The position numbers and the translations under genes were made by a program. A stretch of DNA of 64,000 nucleotides from Thuidium tamariscinum (taxonomy: Eukaryota; Streptophyta; Bryopsida; Hypnales; Thuidiaceae): the NCBI GenBank assembly GCA_947034885.2, contig OX344751.2, positions 46,591,082 through 46,655,081 of the forward strand, written 5' to 3'. This document shows positions 36,200 through 48,560 of this stretch, in pieces. Position 1 is the stretch's first letter. Each line of letters begins with the position of its first letter. The notes below the pieces were generated by a model. That model was not told where the DNA came from. It saw only the letters and a list, made by a program, of their open reading frames with translations, and ran no database searches.

Positions 36200-37056
36200 A
36201 TCATCTACTTTGAATAATAAGTCAAATATACTCATTGGAAGTCAAATTACTATTGAACATCTTCCGATTCTATTCCTGACACCGAGAATGAATAGTTATA
36301 TTTCTATTCTAAAAGGAAAGATTCTTCGTCATTGACTGGACGTAGAAATGTCTTCCTCGGCGTTTAAGGGTTAATAGGGTTGCAAGTTATATTATGGTTT
36401 GCAAAGGTCAAATTCAATAGAAATTAATTCATTTAAAAAAAAATGTGACATGTGTCATCTTGTTAATGGTTTGATGTGGCATGGGGCCATGAAAATCCAA
36501 CATGGAAACTCAATTTCACCACCTTAGGTGGTAAATCAAACCTTTACATCTAATATCTAAGAGAGGTTAATTATTACATTAAGGGGGTCATTGCATGAAT
36601 GACATTTTTATGCATCCCAATCTTGGACTTGGCAATCAATCTCACTTGTTGTAGAGATTATTGATTACTTTAAAGAATATATTAACATTATTTCTAATTG
36701 ATGTTGGTGTTTTGTTTTGAGACTTAATACATGGAAAGGAAACATTGGCATTATTTAGAACTAGGGGAGTATTGCTTTAGAAATATGCTATTGTGTATGG
36801 AAAGCTTTAATTCATTCAATTTAGAATATTGTATGTTGAAGGTAGGGTCAATACATTATTGCCAAATATTTAATAAAATTTTGGAAAGTAGATTCAAAAC
36901 TCTAAAAAATAATTAATTTAAATATAATTTTCATTGATTCTAAAAAAAATATGACAAAAAAACCTTGTTGCCATGTATTCTTCATGCCATTTGAGAAAGA
37001 TTGCTAGTATCACTTGCTTGAAAAAAGTGTTTATAATTCAAATTTTTATTTATTTA

Positions 37057-37103
<47 letters not shown>

Positions 37104-37534
37104 GTGAAGTGTTTGTGTGAGTAGAGAGCATTGCATAATGGCTTTAAAACAATAATGCCTAGGTTTGGAGTTCTTTAATCTCATTAGCAAAAAAGAAAGA
37201 AAGATTGATATACAAAAGGCTTTTGCAATATTAGTAGAAAGATTAGAGAATGAGCATAAAGTGCCAAAGAAAGAGATTTTTTTAAAGACTTTTTGGGATG
37301 CCTAAAGAAGATACTCAAGCAATGCTTTTGAAGCCAAAAGTTGAACCGATGAAGTTCTTCAAGAAAAAGGCAAAGGTTTGTTACACAAACTATTTCACTC
37401 CTTCACTTTAGCCACCTATTTATGCAGCTATATGGTAACATCATAACATTTAAGCAGCCTTCAATTATTTGCCTACAACTTTTAGAAAGCTAAGAAATTT
37501 ATGTAGTATGTACAATGCTTTGTCATGACAAATA
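36200..37534. other. AT-rich interval without intact genes
   Basis: Contains the microsatellite at 37045-37098. The end near 37240 may belong to the transposase relic that follows. Confidence 0.4.
37045..37098 (+). repeat. Compound (TTTA)n-(TA)n microsatellite
   Basis: About six TTTA units pass directly into about 15 TA units. Confidence 0.95.
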
Positions 37535-39300
37535 ATGTATGAGTGGTTTCACCCTAATGGTGATTTAAAAGAGAATTACAAATATTCTATAGAGATGGGT
37601 ACTTATTTTATCAAATCTAAACAACATTGTCCTATACTTATAGACTATCAACTTCTCAAAGAGAAGATTTGCACTAGAAGAAAGTTTGAAGCCTTTAATG
37701 TGACTCCAACACAATTTAGATGATGTTTTGTGTTGACTAGAACACAAAATTTGCATTGTGAAGTACTTCACAAACAAAGGGATGTAGGACAACCTCTTTA
37801 TATAGTATATATTCAACCATTGATAAAAGCTATCATCACTAAACAAGAGCCCCAACTCCTAAATTGTAATAGAAATTTTGGTATGTCTATTGGATGGACA
37901 AAGAATTTTATAAAAACAAAATTCAAGTGGGATTATCATCCTTCAACTACCACAACAAGAAAATTACCACAAAATTATGTATTGCAAGGGAAAATCATGG
38001 CTCAAAGATGTGCCTATTTGATTAAGGTTCACAACATTCCTCAAGAATTCACTACAAGAAGATGGGGTGTTTTAAGTGAGTTTTTAAGTATAGTCCTAAA
38101 CATCAAATTATAAGTAATGACCTTTAAGGCAATTTTCAGCAAAAATTTACTGGAAATACATGTAAATTTGGTAAATTTTGTTGAAGATTGCCCTAAAGGT
38201 CATTATTTATAATTTAATGTCTAGGACTATACTTTAAAACTCACTTAAAACACCCCTTTCTCTTGTAGTGATTTGTTGTGAACATTGATCAAATGAGCAT
38301 TCATTTAGTTCCTACCAATGGTGCTAGGACTTGGAAAATTACAAGTTCTAAATATGTCAATGTTCATAGTGTTGAATTCAAAAGGCAAGTCAAAGTGGCT
38401 ATTTTTTCTTCAACAAAAGGAGTTATTTTACCTTTCCAAGTTATTTTCCAAGGACTGACAAAAAGATCTTTATCTCCATTGAATGATGGCAAATGAAAGT
38501 GCATTAATGCAGGTTGGCATTTCTTATTTAGTTTGAATCATTAGTCTTCTATAGATACACACAAAGACTTTGTGAATCTTGTTTTGACAAACTATAGATC
38601 TCAACAAATTTAAGAATGGAAATTGCCACAATTGCAAGACATGTTGTAGCTAATTGATTGTTGGAGCATGTATATTAGCAAAGAGTTTGAAGAGTGGATG
38701 AGAGCTACTCATCAACATATTCATCTTCTATTTATCTTGGCAAATTACACCAATATCTAGATCAATTAGCTAATGTGATACTCTAATGTCCTTTCAAGCA
38801 TGCCTTCTAACAAGAATTCAACACTTACACAAGAGATCTTATCACCTCTCAACTTGATGCAAAACAAAATGTCAAATTTGATTTTAAAATTTCAACTTTA
38901 AAAGTCAAGATGTGTTCTTGGCTCTACTCTACTTGACTACGTATTTGTAGTAAGAAAAAGATGGTTATCAAGGGATGGAAAAAATATAGCCTTTTTCATT
39001 TGTTTGACCTAGATTTTCAAAGAGAGGCAATGATGGACAACATGAAGATGCCACTTTTCAAGTTTGTAGAAGACCATTGGATAATTGAAAGTAATTTAAA
39101 TTGTAGAGAACAGGAGATAGATGCAAAAGATACACTGGAAGAAGTTATGATGGAATCTTTGGCTAAAGTTGAAGAACTCTCCTTGGCAAGTGTTTCAACA
39201 TCAACGGCAACTTTGCATGACATGGCCAACAAAAAAATCTATTTTGCAACAGCAAACATGAATGGTAAAAATGCTACACTTGGAATTTACTTTCAATTCA
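37535..39300 (+). pseudogene. Decayed DDE_1-superfamily transposase (jerky/pogo-like), split by a CACTA MITE
   Basis: Successive pieces follow the family order: GDLKENYKYSIEMGTYFIKS, then HKQRDVGQPLY..IQPLIKAII, GWTKNFIKTKF, MAQRCAYLIKVHNIPQEF, NIDQMSIHLVPTNGARTW with the first catalytic Asp (38278-38350), FQVIFQGLTKRSLSPLN, LIDCWSMYISKEFEEWM with the second Asp (about 38655), LANVIL where the third Asp appears as Asn (about 38763), and IKGWKKYSLFHLFDLDFQ near the C-terminus (38961 on). Stops occur at 37721 and in several later places, with frameshifts. The 221-bp element at 38050-38270 sits between QEF and VVNIDQ. It was probably the transposase of a cut-and-paste element; no TIRs for it were identified. 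Confidence 0.8.
38050..38270. mobile_element. CACTA-type MITE, 221 bp, inserted in the DDE_1 transposase
   Basis: Ends CACTACAAGAAGATGGGGTG and complement-of CACTACAAGAGAAAGGGGTG. The whole element is close to a palindrome (arms include GTTTTAAGTGAG and TAAATTATAA-type stretches). ATT at 38047-38049 and ATT at 38271-38273 form a 3-bp target duplication. Removing the element and one ATT brings QEF directly onto VVNIDQM in frame. Confidence 0.92.
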
Positions 39301-39329
39301 TTTTTTATTTTTGCAAGTGTTACATATAA

Positions 39330-40710
39330 TTTTCAAGTGATTGGTTCAATGCTTTGTCCTAGAGTCAACAAAAAATACATATTTTCACAATATTAAAAAA
39401 ATTCAATTAATGAATAATAGAGATGCAAGATAAGATGATGTGCATTACCTAAACTTATTTTACTTCATTTTGCTTGAAGATCTATCTTCAAATGATGACC
39501 ATCATCTATATACATGCAAAACTTTGTTAGATCCTAGTTTAATAGAAAATACTCCTATACTAGTAAGCAATAAAAAACATACAAGAAAAACAACCTTAAC
39601 CATACAAAGGGGAATTAACAAAATAGCAAGTAAATTAAGTATATAATGGATAGCAAGAAAGCAAAGAATATTTTTTCTTATAACAAATTACCTCTCCAAT
39701 TGTACCATTCATATAGTATTTAACATTTTATTGCTTTAAAATGAGATGAATAAAAATCAAAATAACAGCAAGTATTATCTTCTAGACATCTTTTCAAATT
39801 TGCAACTGCAACAAAAGAAACAACATCCCTCTAACTCAAACTCTCAAATAGCTTCTCTTTGCCGCAATCTTCTAGTCCATGTCTAACAAACCTTCAGTTG
39901 CTCTAGAATGGAAGTCATTCAACTACCAAGTATTCTTCCTAGTAGTTTTTCCCGCAAGTGGCCAGTAATTTTTCAACTGCTTCAAAATCTTGCTAGGTGC
40001 TTCTTCAATCAAACTCTACTAGTAGCTTTCTTTAATCAACACCCCCACCAATAGCTTCATTAATTAGGACTTCCATATAAGCCCTTCATTCGTCACCTAA
40101 GATTCATTGCTCTTTTTTTCAATTTCTTGTAGAATTAGATGGTGAAAAAAATATAAAAATCCTATTAAGAGTGTGAAACCAAAATAGGTATGCTACATGC
40201 CAATATAGTATTTGGTTTAGATTAAAGTACTGTATGAAAAATCAATCCAAATTTTCTTGTAAATAGGTTAAAAATAGAAATGAATGAAAAATTAGTGTAT
40301 TTAAGTGATTGGCCTCCATGCAACTAAGTCTAGCTACATTGATCTAAGAGAGCCATAGAAAAGTCTTTAAATAGGGTTCCAAGGAGAAGTTTCAACTTTC
40401 TCATAATACCTATGAAATAATGAAACCCCAATTGTTGGCATGCAAATGTTATCAAGTATAAGGTGGACTAATGGAGGAAATTCAATGCCCAATAATGGTG
40501 ATCCAAGGTTGGTGTTAAACTTGAGATTGGTAGCAGAGTTAATTCCCTAACATTTCTCTTGGTAGAAAAAATTTCCTAATCACCAATGCCACTTGAGAGG
40601 ATTGGGGTTTTATCCACCTTCGCTAAAGGTGTAGGATGATGATGTGAGCCTACATTTTGGGAAGGAGGAATTTTATGAGAGGTTACACAAAAATTCTTGG
40701 AATTTTCTAA
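39330..40710. other. AT-rich interval without recognised genes
   Basis: A short frame at 39440-39646 might be a further remnant downstream of the DDE_1 transposase. Nothing else is supported. Confidence 0.4.
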
Positions 40711-40715
40711 TCATA

Positions 40716-41012
40716 AGAGGTTTTTTCGGGGTATTGAGAGACTGTTTCAGCCTTGTTCCCCATTCTGTGAACCAGCCACTGCTGGTCAGAATAAAAAAAT
40801 ATTTTAAAAAAAAATATTAAAAAAATGAAAAAATTATAATAAAAAAATAAAAAATAATTTTTTTAATAAAAATTATATTTTTTTAATTTAATAAAATATG
40901 ATTATCTGATGTGGCAGTCTCTGTGCCACATCAGATCTGCTGTTGGGACTGTTTCCAGCGAATTCCCATAGTCCGAGAACTCGCAATCTCCCAACATGGT
41001 GAAAAAACCTCT
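40716..41012. mobile_element. Short TIR element (TA family iii), copy 3
   Basis: TA|AGAGGTTTTTTC on the left, GAAAAAACCTCT|TA on the right. The core is a long A/T-tract block at 40795-40900. Perfect internal hairpin TGATGTGGCA...TGCCACATCA at 40908-40934, and CCAGCCACTGCTGG at 40763-40776. Confidence 0.78.
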
Positions 41013-41014
41013 TA

Positions 41015-42130
41015 TGTAGTCAAAGAATGTCTTTCTAAAAGGTCAATGTTTGAAACCTTCAATGAAAAATTCCTAAAAATTCTCAAGATGTAGTAAAATC
41101 CCACTAAAAATTAGAATATATTTTTTTAATGATATTATGATGCCCCAACAAATTTCAAAACATTCTAATAGTCAAAGGTACTTGAACCAACAAGATTCTT
41201 TAAGAACTAGTGCATTCAAAAATTGTACTAGGATTGACCGACACTTTGGGAGCTTACAAAATTGGAATGAAGTCAATGATAGGTATTTTTTTTATTCTTT
41301 TATATATACTAAAGAGTCTATATAAGTTATCTTTTACAAAAAAGTCAGATTCCAAAAGTAGGAATTTTACCCATTTTGATTTTTCTAACCTAAGACCAAT
41401 GGCACAATTTGTTTGTGATTTGAAGTTAATCTTCAAAAGTTAGCATGTAAGTCCAATATAAAAAGTAGAAACATGGTTATAGGGATTTTTAGTTTGAATT
41501 TAGATGGAAACCTATGAATTTGGGTGTGAATCAATGTATTGGAATGAAAACCAAGGATTTAGATAGAAATCTAAGATTTCTACATAGAAAAAGGGTGAGG
41601 AAGTGCCAACATTGGAAGTGCCCTAAGCAATCACAAAAGGATGCTCTTCATCTTTTTAAACTTTCTCTCTCTTTTTATCCCTACTTTTATGTGTGGGCTG
41701 AATGGATCTAATAACCCTTGGGACTCTTGGCATTTTAGGCCAAGAAACCTTTTGATGGTGTTTTTAGGGCCTTTGTTGTCTCTCCTTTTGGTTGACATTT
41801 TTTCACATTGTAGAAATTTACAAAGCCCTCATTTTAGATGTTTATCTATGTTCTTGGTTTTAACCATTTGTTTGAGGTGTTGGAAACTTCTTGGTACTTT
41901 TAATAACCTTCTTGAGTCATTTGGAGTTTTAAGTAACGTTTTATTGAGGTCCTTCTTATCTTTGGTATTGTTTACTAATCTTATTGAGTTACTTTGAATT
42001 TGAGTCTCATTGATGTGTTATTTTGTAGATGTTTTCACTAACCTTAAGTATCTAAGTGGTTTAAGGTCTCTATCTCTTTTTCCTAATCCTAGGGTCACTC
42101 CCCATATATTTTGACAATGCTACTTTAGGA
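41015..42130. other. AT-rich interval without recognised genes
   Basis: Contains a hydrophobic open frame at 41641-41997 (118 codons, Leu/Phe-rich), which I judge to be a product of T-rich composition rather than a membrane protein. Confidence 0.4.
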
Positions 42131-43095
42131 AGCCCTACAGTGAGTGAAATTCACCGTAAAGCAAACTTCATCCTAAAGTTGGGCCGAGGAGGAGTGTGCA
42201 GAACCTCTAATCTAAAATGTCTCTAAACAATGGGCTCCTATGAAGTGGTGTGACCAATTTGTACCTATATGACACTAATTTGGAAGTGGAAACTCTTGTC
42301 TTTTCTCTCAAAATACCCTCCTAATCATCCTCATCCTCTAATTGAGCCATGGACTTGAATAGGATCACATATAGGACAAAATTCACCTCACATGTGCAAA
42401 TTAAGGCCCCAAATGGCTCAAATTGGGTCCTCCCAACTAATTCCAATACATCTTCTATTGACCAACACTCCAATTGTCATATATTGCCTTACATTTATCT
42501 CTTCCAATTTGTGTCCTCCATTCAATGTTGAGTAATTCATCTTTTCTAACACTCAAAATGTCCCTTTCATTTCAAAAATTTGATCACTTTAAACCCTAAT
42601 CTTGGTTCAATTAGGGCAATACTTCTACATGTACCCTAAAATTCTAACAACTCAACTCCCATGCATTCTTAATCACTCTCAAACATCCAATTTAGCATTT
42701 TATGCTTTTGCAACCCTTTCTCTATAGTTCAATGCAATGAAAATTGCAAGTATTCAATGACAATTGTATAAGTTCCATCAAAAACCTTCAATTAGGCTTC
42801 ATCCTAAGGCAACAGACTTCTTCATGTAAAAATGGCTACTATAGATTTATCTAAATTCTAAATGGCTCAGGAATAGTCCCATTGAAAATCTAACCTTTAC
42901 TATCTCTTTTCCTTCAAAAATTCAAGTCATTGTGCTTCAAAAATTGTTCGTAGTTGTCCTCCAAAGTTGCAGTTCCAAAATCTTGCGGCAACAAACCTCT
43001 TGCCACAAAAACCACCACCACCACCACCTCTAAGCTTTAAATTGGGCAAGATTGATCTTAATTAAAAGCTCACTTAAAGGCACAGCTCTCTTTAA

Positions 43096-44027
43096 CCCAT
43101 AAAGGACCAACATGCCTTTTTTGGCAACATAGCAATTTTGGGCAGGTACATGTGACTAGAGATTTTCATGTTTTGAAACCAAACTTTAATAGAAGGTGTG
43201 GACAAGGAGTATCTTTAAAGCCCAACAATTTTTGTGACTTTTGACTATATGGTTGAAAAGTTATCGCATAATATGTTGTTTGTTTCTCAACTCGGGTAGT
43301 TTGGGCAGATCGGGCAAATAAAAAAAATCACTTTTTTTGGAAACCAAAATTTGAAATTGGTTTTAGAAATTTATATATATGTGGAAAGATTTGAATCATT
43401 CCATTTGGATTCATGAGTCAATAGTTATGAAGAATTTTAGTTTGTGGGTAGTTATAGATTCTCTATTCTAAAAAAAACTTTGAAGTTCTTCATTTTTTTC
43501 AATTTTTAATATTTTTGAAAAAAAATAAAAATATTGGGTGTAGATTGTCTATCAAAACATTTGAACTATTGGGATTAGCATTTTTCAATTCAGTGAATAA
43601 ATTATTAACAATTTAGTATTTTGAATCATTCTCTGCTTCTTTCTACTTACTATTTTTTTTGTACATGTTCTACAATTCCAAATGATTTGAAAATTTTCAA
43701 GCATTTAGCCAACTTCAATTGAAGAATGAATCCTAAGAGTCACAACCACTTTGAACATTTTTTCATACAAATATGTCCTTCTAAAGTGCAGCTGCCTAGA
43801 TTTTCACAGTGGTAAAAAAAGAATTTTTGTAACTTCAAACACTAATATCTTGCAATCTACACGGTGACACTTTCTAAGAAAATTCTACATATTCTCAAAC
43901 TAGTTCACTAAAAGATCCTTTGGTTACATTATTCTAAAAATGTTTTTTTTCTAAATTTTGGTAGTTGTCCTAGAAATGACAGTTTTGGAGCAATTTTGGT
44001 GAAAACATAGTCAAAAACCTTTAGGGG
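43096..44027 (+). mobile_element. TTAA-flanked TIR element (family i), copy 2
   Basis: TTAA at 43092-43095 and 44028-44031. Left end CCCATAAAGGACCAAC, right end complement-of CCCCTAAAGGTTTTTG. Same orientation as copy 1 and similar along its length. Repeat R copy 2 lacks it, giving an empty site. Confidence 0.85.
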
Positions 44028-44598
44028 TTAAATTTTCAGCTCTAAATCTTAAATTGATAGTCTGTGGCAACTTGTCAAATTAAAGTTGGTAGTTTTTCAA
44101 GTCTTCTCAACCCTAACTCTCCATCTTTGTCAAACTAACTTTCCATCTAACCTTAGTAATCTAGCTTTTTCACCCATCTCTATTCATGAAATGGTGAAAA
44201 TCTACTCAACAAATTATCCTACCTTTGCCCTCTACTCATTCTACTTCTTAATCTAGTAATTTTCTTGTACTTTCTCTTTCATTTCTATCCTCACAATCCA
44301 AAACACACTAAGCACACAAAAATTGAAAGAGAAGAGCAAGAAAGAGAGCCAAACCCTAAAACTCTCCCAATTTACAACTTAACAAATTAAATGACATTCA
44401 TGTACCACAAAATTAATGTGAAAACACCATTTTTTAGTAAAAAAAACACCAAACTATTGCAAGCTATGCTAATTTGGTGTAAACTTCACTAATTTCCTAT
44501 AAAACTCCCTAAATTACTATAGGAGCCTCTAAATTATTGCAAAATCCTATTTTTAGTGTTTATCTCATTATTTTAGTATTTTCTTCTTTATTCTAATA

Positions 44599-45175
44599 CT
44601 CCCTCTGTCCTGCAAAAAGCATCCAAATCAAGAAGATTTTCTATCCCACTAAAAAGGTCCTTTTTGTGATTTCAACCATTTAGTGGATGTTTGACAAAAT
44701 GACCTTAAAGGGGCAAGTGAAATAATGTAAGTGCACTTCACTGGCCTTGCAAACTTGGTTTTAAGTGGTAGTATAAGACAACTTTTGCACAATGCCTCCT
44801 AAAATAGCAATGTTAATGAATTATTTAGTGCCTACTTTGGAGCTATTAAAAGTTCATCATAAAGTGGGCTAATTTTTAAATTTTTGGATATTTAGATTGG
44901 TAAACATCTTCATGTAGCCAAAATCACATTGTAGCCAAAACCTTGTAAACCAATAAAATTGATGGAGCTGGCAACAATTATAAAAAATGTCTAAAATATC
45001 ACTTTCAACTTGCATTTTGGATGCCTAAATGACACTCCCTAAGCTCCAAATTTTGCATACATTTTAGAAACGGGTTATTCATTCTTGAATGCCCGAACTT
45101 TTGGCACTTTGATTCAAAATAGAGTTAATCTTTGAAGGAGAAGAGATTCGGAAGCTTTTTGCGGGACAGAGGGAG
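44599..45175. mobile_element. Stowaway-type MITE (Tc1/mariner), 577 bp
   Basis: Starts CTCCCTCTGTCC and continues TGCAAAAAGC; the right end is the inverse complement with one mismatch in 22. TA flanks both sides (44597-44598 and 45176-45177). CTCCCTCYGTCC ends with TA targets define plant Stowaway elements. It is long for the class but has no coding capacity. Confidence 0.93.
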
Positions 45176-45640
45176 TAGTTTGTAAGTAGTTTTGATTGTA
45201 CTAACTTGTTTTGTGTTTTTTGTATATATTATTTTTTGTGGTTTTTAATTTATATTTAGTTTCATATTTTTCTTTTTAATTTTCTTTGTATTTTTATATT
45301 TTATATTTCTTGGTTTGTAATTGAATTTAGTTTCATTTTCAACTTGTAGTGTTCTATTTTCATTTGTATTTTGCAATTTTGGTTTCTATTTTTTCATCAT
45401 TTCATCATTAGCCTAATTTGGTTATTCCACAAAATCTTACTAATCATCTTTTAGTTTCAAATCCCTATTTTTTTCCTAATTGCATTTTCTAGCTTCTCAC
45501 CCTAACTTCCTTAAGTTCCCTTGCTATCTAATTGGAATACTCCCTAGTTGATAGTTGTAGGTTAATTTGGAGAACTAACACTTCTAAACTTGAAAATTCA
45601 TGCAATTTGTTTATATTTTCACAATCTAAATAGTTGAATT

Positions 45641-47084
45641 TTGACATATTTTGCTAACGGTTCCATCTATGTGTCCCTTGGGTTCTAACTTGTCTTTAGC
45701 CTTAGCCTAGATGAGTGTGTAGTAAATTTCATTGTGATGGCAAAGCTTTGAACCTTCTAGGGTTCAAAAGTCTTAGTAGTGTATAAAAATTAGAACCTAC
45801 GGCAAAGCTTTGATTACCTTAGGGATGAAAAAATCTTAGTTAGGTGACAAATTAAAGCCTAGATGGCAAAATATTGACTCCACGTGGTGATTTTGTTCAA
45901 AGTGTAGCCTCCAAAAGTAAAGGGTCAATGCTAGGAGGTAGGTAGAAATTAGTTAATAGCAATTAGTCATAGAAAATGCTACTTCTGCTCCTTATAATAG
46001 AAATCATAGAACCCTAATAGTTAGAAAAAACTAAAATCCTAAAAATAAAAGGTTGCTAGTTCAACATCAATAACCAACCATGTACCAACAATCAACAATC
46101 AATACCATTTTTGGTCGGTTGACACCTCATCCAACAGTAACCAACTCAATGTGCGGGTATCGAGACCTAACAACTTTGGTACTAGAAGGACCCAATAGCA
46201 TTGTATCGAGGGGCTGGAATGGATATCAAGGCTAGTTTGTGGACTAGTTTTGAGGCAAGTTTAGAGGGATAGTTTGAAGGGATAGATGGAGGCCAAATGA
46301 AACAAAAACCAAGACACAAACAAAACCATCTCTAATTAAAGATTAACATCCTACACTAGGGGATTAATATTCCATACTAGAAGAGTAGAAGAGAGGTTAA
46401 AGCCCAAATCTTTGCCAAGGAAGAAAATAGAGGTAGGAAGTAGGATAGAATAGAGTAGAGAGTGTTAGAAGTAGAACTACAAAAAGGCAATAATTCCTAA
46501 AAGCTCTCTCTTTTGTCTAATAGAAACTCAAAAAATGAGGAGAGAGAGTTTAGGTGAGCATTTTTTGACCTTGCAAAAAAAATGCCGAGAGTCCAAAGAA
46601 CCAATTCCAACCCTTAGATTAGCAAGGGGGTAGAACTAGGTTGTTCAATTAGTTGTAAGGTATATATAATAGGCTCTTGCAAGGTAGAAGTACTTGGGAA
46701 CCCCCAAATAGATATATTCTTTACAAGTAGAAATTTTGTCATTAGAATCTCACCTAGGAAGTTGTAGTATAAGAAAACTCAGCCAACCAACTACCTTGGT
46801 AAAGGATATAAGAGGAAAGTCAAGGGAAGGCCCAAATAAATGAAGGAAAGAAAGATGATAGCCAACAACGGATGAAGGATGAGTAATTGTATTCAAAAAT
46901 TAGATTAAAGCAAGCCACGGATGGTGCACAAAAGAGGAGACTTCAACACCTTATTTGAAGAAATCCAAACCATGGGATTCCCAACAATAATACTTGAGAA
47001 GTTTGAGGAGGAAAGCACGCCCTTTGTAATAGAAGAGGTATACTTATAATCTCTTCTCTTATTAATTGTCTCATTTTGGGAAGT
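45641..47084. other. AT-rich interval without recognised genes
   Basis: Includes a GC-mixed stretch around 46090-46260 and purine-rich sequence later. It may be retroelement debris; no domain was recognised. Confidence 0.4.
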
Positions 47085-47620
47085 TCGATTTGAAGTTTGA
47101 TTTGGAAATTAGAGTAGAAAATTAAAGTAGAATAGAATTAGAATAGGAAACCAAATTAGGAATGGAATTAGAATAGGAACCAAATTAGGAATAGAATTAG
47201 AATAGAAAATCAAATTAGAAATGGAATTAGAAGAGAAAAATCAAACTAGAATAGAAATTGAAGTTGAATAGAATTAGAAATCAAGTTGGAATAGAAAATT
47301 GAAGAAAATCAATCAAAAATTAAAGTTGAAATAGAATTAGAATAGAAAGTTGAAATAGAAAAGAATATTGAAAAAAAAATAGAAAGTCAAATTAAGATTG
47401 GGGAGGAAAATCTAAGTAGAAGTAGAATAGAGAAATTAAAGTAGAGATTAGAATGGGAGATCAAGATAGAAGAAGGATAGAAAATTGAAATAGAGTTAGA
47501 ATAAGAAGTTAAAAAAAAAGTGGATCAAAGCTTACTTTGAAATTAAAGAATCAAATAGAAAAGTGGTTTGAAGCAATTATAAAATTATAAAATTATATAG
47601 AAGTAAAATTGGAATTAAGA
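47085..47620 (+). repeat. Purine-rich degenerate tandem repeat (GAATTAGAATAGAAA-like)
   Basis: Many irregular copies of a roughly 15-22 bp unit of the kind GGAATTAGAATAGGAA(A)CCAAATTA. The strand is almost pure A/G with scattered T. Spacing is most regular at 47120-47240. Confidence 0.75.
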
Positions 47621-47769
47621 TAAGTTAGGTAGATCCATTGCTTTGAAGGCACAATCAATTGCCGCTTAGACATCCATAGGCTAGAACAAACATCGAACTC
47701 GATTGTATTCACTTGATTCCAAGGGTAGGAATCAAGTGTCTACCATCATTTTTTTTACTTTTTGAGAAA

Positions 47770-48560
47770 GTACTAAGATGGCAATCACTTCAAATTTGGT
47801 TAAGCATAGTATTTGTAACCTGTCTTTTGAGTGGATAGTGAGGCATGATGCCTCACTACCCACCCAAAAGAAATGATTAACTCAACCCACCTCTATCCCC
47901 TTCCCAAACAAACAAACAAAATTTTAAATTTGCACCCCCCCTACTTCTTCTAATTCTGAAGAGCCAATGTGATTGACAATCAATATGGAATTCTATCCGT
48001 ATCCTTATTTAGTATACATATTCATTATTGTATACATATTAAGTATTGTATATATAAATAATACTATATATTCAGTATTATATACATATTTAGTATTGTA
48101 TGCATATTTGCATCCAATATTTCAATATTATATTCATACTCAATATTCATATCCATATTTTGTATTTGTATCCGTATTCGTGTTTGGATGGTTGAGATTA
48201 AATCTCACAAGATCAACGACTTGTGATTTTTTGAAAAATCGATGGTGATTTCGAAGGTCACTATTTTTTTTTAAAACCTATCAATAGCCTATAAATTTTT
48301 GGAGAGGGGGAGGGGGGGAAATGCAAACTAGAGTGGGGCGCATCTTTTCAGAGGATAATATTTCTACATTCATTTGTCTTGTGGACTTAAAAACATTTTT
48401 CCATCATATTCATACACTTGTTCATCTAAAGTTGACAATTTCATCTATATTTTAAAGATAATTGGAAATTTTTTGACAAAAAAGATTACTTTTATCTGGC
48501 AAAAGAAAGACATTTATTTTGAAATGGTGCAATTTGGCATTGTGGTGCCAAAAAAAGAGT
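47770..48560 (+). repeat. Dispersed repeat T, copy 1
   Basis: Inverted relative to 56385-56650. Shared phrases: GAGAAAGTACTAAGATGGCAATCACTT at 47762-47790 against its near-complement at about 56607, and TTTCATCTATATT / TTGAAATGGTGCAATTTGGCA near 48440-48540 against 56385-56500. The middle of this copy is expanded by an AT minisatellite. Confidence 0.55.
47985..48185 (+). repeat. AT-rich minisatellite (TATACATATTNAGTATTG-like)
   Basis: Irregular units around ATACATATT and AGTATTGTAT repeat across 200 bp, producing a Tyr/Ile-rich spurious open frame. Confidence 0.6.

Larger units (their letters stand above)
42133..45640 (+). repeat. Dispersed repeat R, copy 1 (carries two younger insertions)
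   Basis: Collinear with 60626-62465: the left side shares AAAGTTGGGC(C/T)GAGG and GGAGTGT, and the right side shares GAGAACTAACACTTCTAAA and AAAATTCATG. It is 3.5 kb here against 1.85 kb for copy 2. Most of the difference is the TTAA element at 43096-44027 and the Stowaway at 44599-45175. The nature of R itself is unknown; no coding capacity was seen. Confidence 0.75.

Noticed and set aside
41641-41997. 118-codon hydrophobic open frame that could be read as a membrane protein
   Set aside because: T-rich sequence on this strand automatically yields Leu/Phe; there is no motif, no flanking gene context and no composition change from the surroundings.
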